Assembly: GCA_028622995.1 (NCBI GenBank)
Contig: JAJQJQ010000071.1
Span: forward strand, 186,001-250,000
Direction: 5' to 3'
Source of the DNA: Panagrolaimus kolymaensis
Lineage: Eukaryota > Nematoda > Chromadorea > Rhabditida > Panagrolaimidae
DNA: 64,000 nt
The notes beneath the pieces were generated by a model. That model saw nothing but the letters and a program-made list of their open reading frames with translations, had not been told where the DNA came from and searched no databases. Positions 59,968 to 64,000 of this stretch are shown piece by piece. Numbering within the stretch: the stretch's first letter is position 1; every line of letters begins with the position of its first letter. The translations under genes and the position numbers were made by a program.

Positions 59968-60512
59968 ATCTTTGTTGTGCTTTTTTTCTCTTTCTCTTAA
60001 ATTAAGTCAAGTGAATGAATGTATGAAAGTTTTTTATGAAACAAAAATAAAATAATTGTCTTCTTTTTTTCGTTAAATATTTTATTCTTCCGTGCTTTTT
60101 GTATTGTTTTCTTTTTCGTTTTATCACTTTCTTTTTTAATCGTTTGTAATTTTTTTAATGGTATGTAATAAAAGTTTATTGTGATGTGTTGGAGCAATTT
60201 TGTGGAACTTTGTATATGGTTAGTGAGGTGAATATGCGGACATAAAGTCGAAAGCAGGAAATGATGGTAGTTAACTATTGGGTTGTTTACTGTAAACGAG
60301 CTTTTATATTATTATTGGATCACTTAAGTTGCGTTGCATAAATGCCTATTTGAATATACGTTATTTTTTTTCTAAACTTTTATTATCATGTTTATCCGCT
60401 GTTTATGTTTGAGCGATTTGAATTTTTTTAACTAACCCTAAACCATTGGAATGCATCTCTTTTTTTCAGTGAAAGTGTGCTGCATAAAAAAAGAAAGAAG
60501 AGAAGAAAGAAG
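59968..60512. other. Intergenic
   Basis: A TTTTTTCAG near 60461-60469 precedes the start of the next gene and may be a trans-splice acceptor. No gene seen. Confidence 0.45.
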
Positions 60513-62243
60513 ATGAATGAAAAGAAAGATAAAATTATTACGGGCATTTCAAAGATCACTAACAACCACAACCGGCGATTGCATATTGATGATTTCGCAA
60601 ATGACGAAGCAGTAGCAGCAGCAACAGAAAAAACAGGATTTTATCATTTTCCATCATCCAACAATAACGCTGAAATAGAAGGATGGTCAACAAATTATAT
60701 TAAAATTAATATTGTTAAAGTAAGGAAGGAAGAAGAAAGAAACTTTAAAGCATTTTCACCCAAAAGTAAATACAATTTTTTAGCTTTATTCAGTGATTGA
60801 AAAAATTCCAGCAATATTTTTTCTTATTGCATGGTCCAGTTATTTTATAGATCCATATATTCCTGAATGGGATTATGATGGATGGTTTATTCGTTTTAAT
60901 TTTGTTAATAAACCAACTAATTTTATTGTTTGTGATGTATGTAACATTTCGTTACTCAAAAAACTGAAATAGCTAACATAATAATTTTATAGGCAAGTAC
61001 AATAAATTCAACAAATTATTGGGCGCCTTCATTGCTACGAATGATAAATTTACATTCAATTTCAAGCATATTTTTACGAGCTTCAATTTTACCCTTATTT
61101 TTTGGTCGATTATTATTACTTTCAATAATTTTGGGAAAATGGAGATATTTGAGAAATGATTATAACATATTTAAAATTTTTGAAGGTTTTATGTATGCTT
61201 TAATGATAATGGAAATATTTTCATTAAGCATTTTTGTTATTGGCAATCATCCAGTTGATGATGAACGTTTGTTGTTTTTTTGCGATTTGATAAATTTGTT
61301 TTGCATTTATTTAAAAGCAAGCGACGTAAATTATAATCCATTTTTTTCTTAAATTACCATAACCCCAAGACAAAATTTTTTATCGACAGACATTATTTTT
61401 TGAAAACTAAAATTAAAGTAAAGTGCTTAATTTTTTTTCTTTCAGGAATTCACAAACTCATTGGGATTATATTTGTTTTTATAACGGTTATAAATATGAT
61501 TGCAATAACTTTAATTATATTTCATATTGATAGATTACGAGAAAATGTAAGAGTTTTTTTTATTAGCGATGAAGAAATTTTTTTAAGCTTTAACTTAGCA
61601 ACGACCAAAAGCTAATTTCCTGCTACTTTAGAATTTTTTCCCGAGACATTTAATTCACCAATATCGAGTTTTAAATGTTTTTTTTAAATTTAATGAAGCC
61701 TATATTTATTTCAGACATACACTTGGATAGCTCTCAGCACTTTCACCTTTATTTTTGCTTCCACCATAATTTTGGTTTTGAATTCATATTATGATTTTGT
61801 TGATAATCGATTATGTTCGCCTCTTGGTTAGTTTTTTTTACCTCCATTTTTTTGCTCCATTTTTTTAAATTTATTTTTGTTTCGTTTTTGCTTTCCCCTT
61901 TTTTTGTTTTTTAAAACTCAAATAAAAAAAGACTAAACCACACACATTTTTGATTCTTTTTTTTACGGTTTTGTTATTACAAAACTTTTTTTTAAAATTT
62001 CCTTCCATTTTTTTTTCAGTGGCAAACCACCTGTTTGTATTAGAAATAGCTGCAATAATGTCATATATATTTTTTCATTGGAAATCTAAAACAAATATTG
62101 AAGATGTGGAAATATTATTATTTTCATCCATATCAGATTTAGACCCACAAACTTATGATAAATTTAATTATAAATCAAGAATGGTTGAAAATAATATTAA
62201 AAAATTTGAAAATATTGAATTAAAAAATAATTTTAAAAAGTAA
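60513..62243 (+). CDS. pgap-2: PGAP2/FRAG1-like multi-pass membrane protein
   Basis: Six exons (60513-60719, 60784-60936, 60993-61266, 61446-61546, 61715-61826, 62020-62243), about 356 residues when the third exon ends at a GTTTGT donor that keeps the frame. A charged N-terminal tail is followed by six hydrophobic helices. The layout matches PGAP2: a lumenal loop with WAPSLLRM, a turn DERIHKLIGIIFVF, a loop DNRLC and the last helix ending YIFFHWKS. PGAP2 acts in the Golgi in lipid remodelling of GPI anchors. The signatures are diverged, so a sister gene of the FRAG1/DRAM/Sfk1 family remains possible. Confidence 0.6.
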
Positions 62244-63842
62244 ACTATAAATAAATATTTTTTTTGTTTATTGTAAAAATAAATTTAATTCACTCAAAAT
62301 CGAAAAAAACAGGAAAATTTTCGAAATTTTTTTAGATCTACGAAACTTGTAAAAGTGTGAATTTATTTGGTCTCAATTTTGGTAGAAAATGCTTAAAGAA
62401 AGCCAAAAGCTTAAAAAAAATTTAAGCAAAGATAAAACTCAAACTTATTATTATTTAATCAAATTTTTTTTCTCAATGTTTGATCTAATTTTGATTCTTA
62501 ATTCTAACAACCCAATTTGTATTTTTTGAAAACTGATTTAAAGTTTTTTTTTTACTAATTTTTTGTTGTTGAGTGATTTCATTTTTTTTAAAGATTTCGT
62601 AAAAAAAATATATAAGTTCAAGAAGCAAAGGACGGACGACATATAAAAAAGCTTTAAAGCCACACCAAGGAGCTAGCTCAGCTAAACGAAAGCTGCTCAC
62701 TCAGTCAGTCTTGCAAGAAAGAAAGAAGAAAAAAAAGAGGGAAAGAAAGAGGCTTTTTGCTTTTTCATTCTTCGTCCTCTCTCATTTTATTGCTCCATCG
62801 CCCTTTTTTTTGTTTTTGTTACATGTATGTATGCATTTGCTGCACTTTGCACGCAAAACAAAAATAAAGTCATTCACTTTTTTCTTTCTTTCTTCAAAAC
62901 ATCGAATGAAAAAAAAAGAATTATTTGTCACCACCAACCACCTTCACCAAAAATATTGAATCATTTTTTTTTTATTACAATCGAAAGCTTTTAGTTTCAG
63001 ATTTATTAATTTCCATTTTTGGATTTCAAATATTTGTGAGAAAAAAAAATTGAGGCATTTTTAAGCCATTGCTGCTGGATTGCTTTTTTCCCTCCTCTAG
63101 CCGTCGCCGCCGCTTGTTTTTGCTTTTGCTGCTGCCAAAAAAACGTGTATTTTTGTTTTGTTTTTTGCTTTTTTTTATACTCAAAAAATAAAATAAAAGC
63201 ATGTGACGGGTTTTTATTGTTACCTTTTTTTTCTTTTGGCTTTTTGGTTTTCATTAATTCTACAGAGATGCATGCGATGAATAAAGATTATTATCATCTT
63301 TGGCTTGTGATTTATTTAGGAAGCTCGCTTTCTTGATTGCTATTATTTTTTTTATTAATTAAAAATTCCATTGAATTTTTATGATAAAGTAACAAAAAAG
63401 TTGAGAAATGAGGTTTGAGGATTGTGTAAATTTGTAGGACAAAATTTTTTTTATCCATAGTTATCAATTACGGGCTTCTTTATTTCAAGAAAGTTTAACC
63501 TCAACTTTAAGCCCGCTGTTAATTTTTATTGGACCACTAAAAAAGCTTGTCGTACATTTTCATAGATTTGAAGTTCGCTAAAGCTTAACCAAACTTTAAC
63601 TTTTTTTACCAAAAAATACTTACATATATTCCATGCTTCGATTTTCCAACTCGTTTCTGAGTTTCGCGTAATTTCCGAAAACTACTTTATCATCGAACTG
63701 ATCATAATATTTTACTTAATTTCAGTTATTGTTTATATAAAATTTAAAAAAAACAATACAAAAAAGAAAGAAGAACTTCTTTTCAAACTTGAAGTTTAAT
63801 AATTAGTTTAATTTTCTTTCGATCGACCGTTTTTTATTTGTG
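62244..63842. other. Intergenic, 1.6 kb
   Basis: 3' region of the PGAP2-like gene and upstream region of the last gene. Purine-rich run at about 62717-62753. Local GCCGTCGCCGCCGC at 63099-63112. Frames here are low-complexity; no gene seen. Confidence 0.5.
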
Positions 63843-63993
63843 ATGATAGATAAATTAATTCAAGCTGTTCGAGATGAATCATGGCCCGAAGCTACTCGAT
63901 TATTATATAGTCATTGGTCGGATAAATGCCCAAAATTATATTCTGGACAAGATGAAGAACCATGGGATAATAAAGTTGATGAAGAAAGCATAA
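63843..63993 (+). CDS. First coding exon of an unidentified gene, cut by window edge
   Basis: ATG at 63843 opens a frame of 50 codons (MIDKLIQAVRDESW, then EATRLLYSHWSDKCPKLY, then an acidic end) followed by a GTAAGG donor at 63994. Coding composition is clear. The helical start suggests a repeat-type or adaptor protein, but too little is visible to name it. Confidence 0.6.
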
Positions 63994-64000
63994 GTAAGGC

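Noticed and set aside
62711..62959. 82-residue plus-strand frame
   Set aside because: Arises from a purine-rich repeat and T-rich tract; not coding-like.

Overview
The window is AT-rich nuclear DNA from a nematode. Genes are split by many short introns (mostly about 45-100 bases) with GTAAG/GTTAG donors and TTTTCAG or TTTTTAG acceptors. Nematode-restricted families are present: srg-type serpentine chemoreceptors, a cuticle collagen, the divergent nematode F-box/leucine-rich family and degenerate BTB proteins. Conserved housekeeping genes were recognised by exon-by-exon translation. The F-box and BTB style suggests a clade IV (panagrolaimid-like) worm, but that is inference. I found no tRNA, rRNA or CRISPR.

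Layout. 1-406: 5' end of a cytochrome P450 (minus). 1.0-6.0 kb: two tandem srg-like receptor genes (minus; the first has an in-frame TGA), separated by degenerate coding relics and repeats. 6.5 kb: decayed copy of the last exon of the hexosaminidase gene that lies at 33.5 kb. 6.8-14.5 kb: two tandem minus-strand paralogs of an unrecognised nuclear-looking coiled-coil protein with prion-like tails (693 and 1104 aa). 15.0-22.8 kb: an accessory block with a BTB-BACK gene, its decayed copy, a secreted-looking MATH/BTB-like protein, two hAT-type MITEs with perfect 8-bp target duplications, and a calpain gene that stops at one of the MITEs.

24-41 kb is mostly conserved cell biology: AP-3 sigma, TRAPPC10, a Golgi-type GH20 hexosaminidase, a BI-1-like membrane protein, a NEK6/7-like kinase and VPS51. 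41-47 kb: a same-strand trio (gamma-butyrobetaine dioxygenase, membrane RBR-like E3, SURF4), closely spaced and possibly an operon. A Merlin/ISXO2 transposase relic sits in the E3 gene's first intron. 47.7-49 kb: a secreted orphan. 49-52 kb: a chimeric gene joining SART3-like HAT repeats to a nematode F-box module. 52-64 kb: gamma-tubulin, RPB6, a short cuticle collagen, two orphan proteins, a PGAP2-like protein and the first exon of one more gene.

AP-3 sigma, TRAPPC10, VPS51 and SURF4 all act in membrane traffic, but apart from the AP-3/TRAPPC10 head-to-head pair and the possible operon there is no sign they form one unit. Exon boundaries below were worked out by hand from reading frame and splice consensus, and may be off by a base or two.
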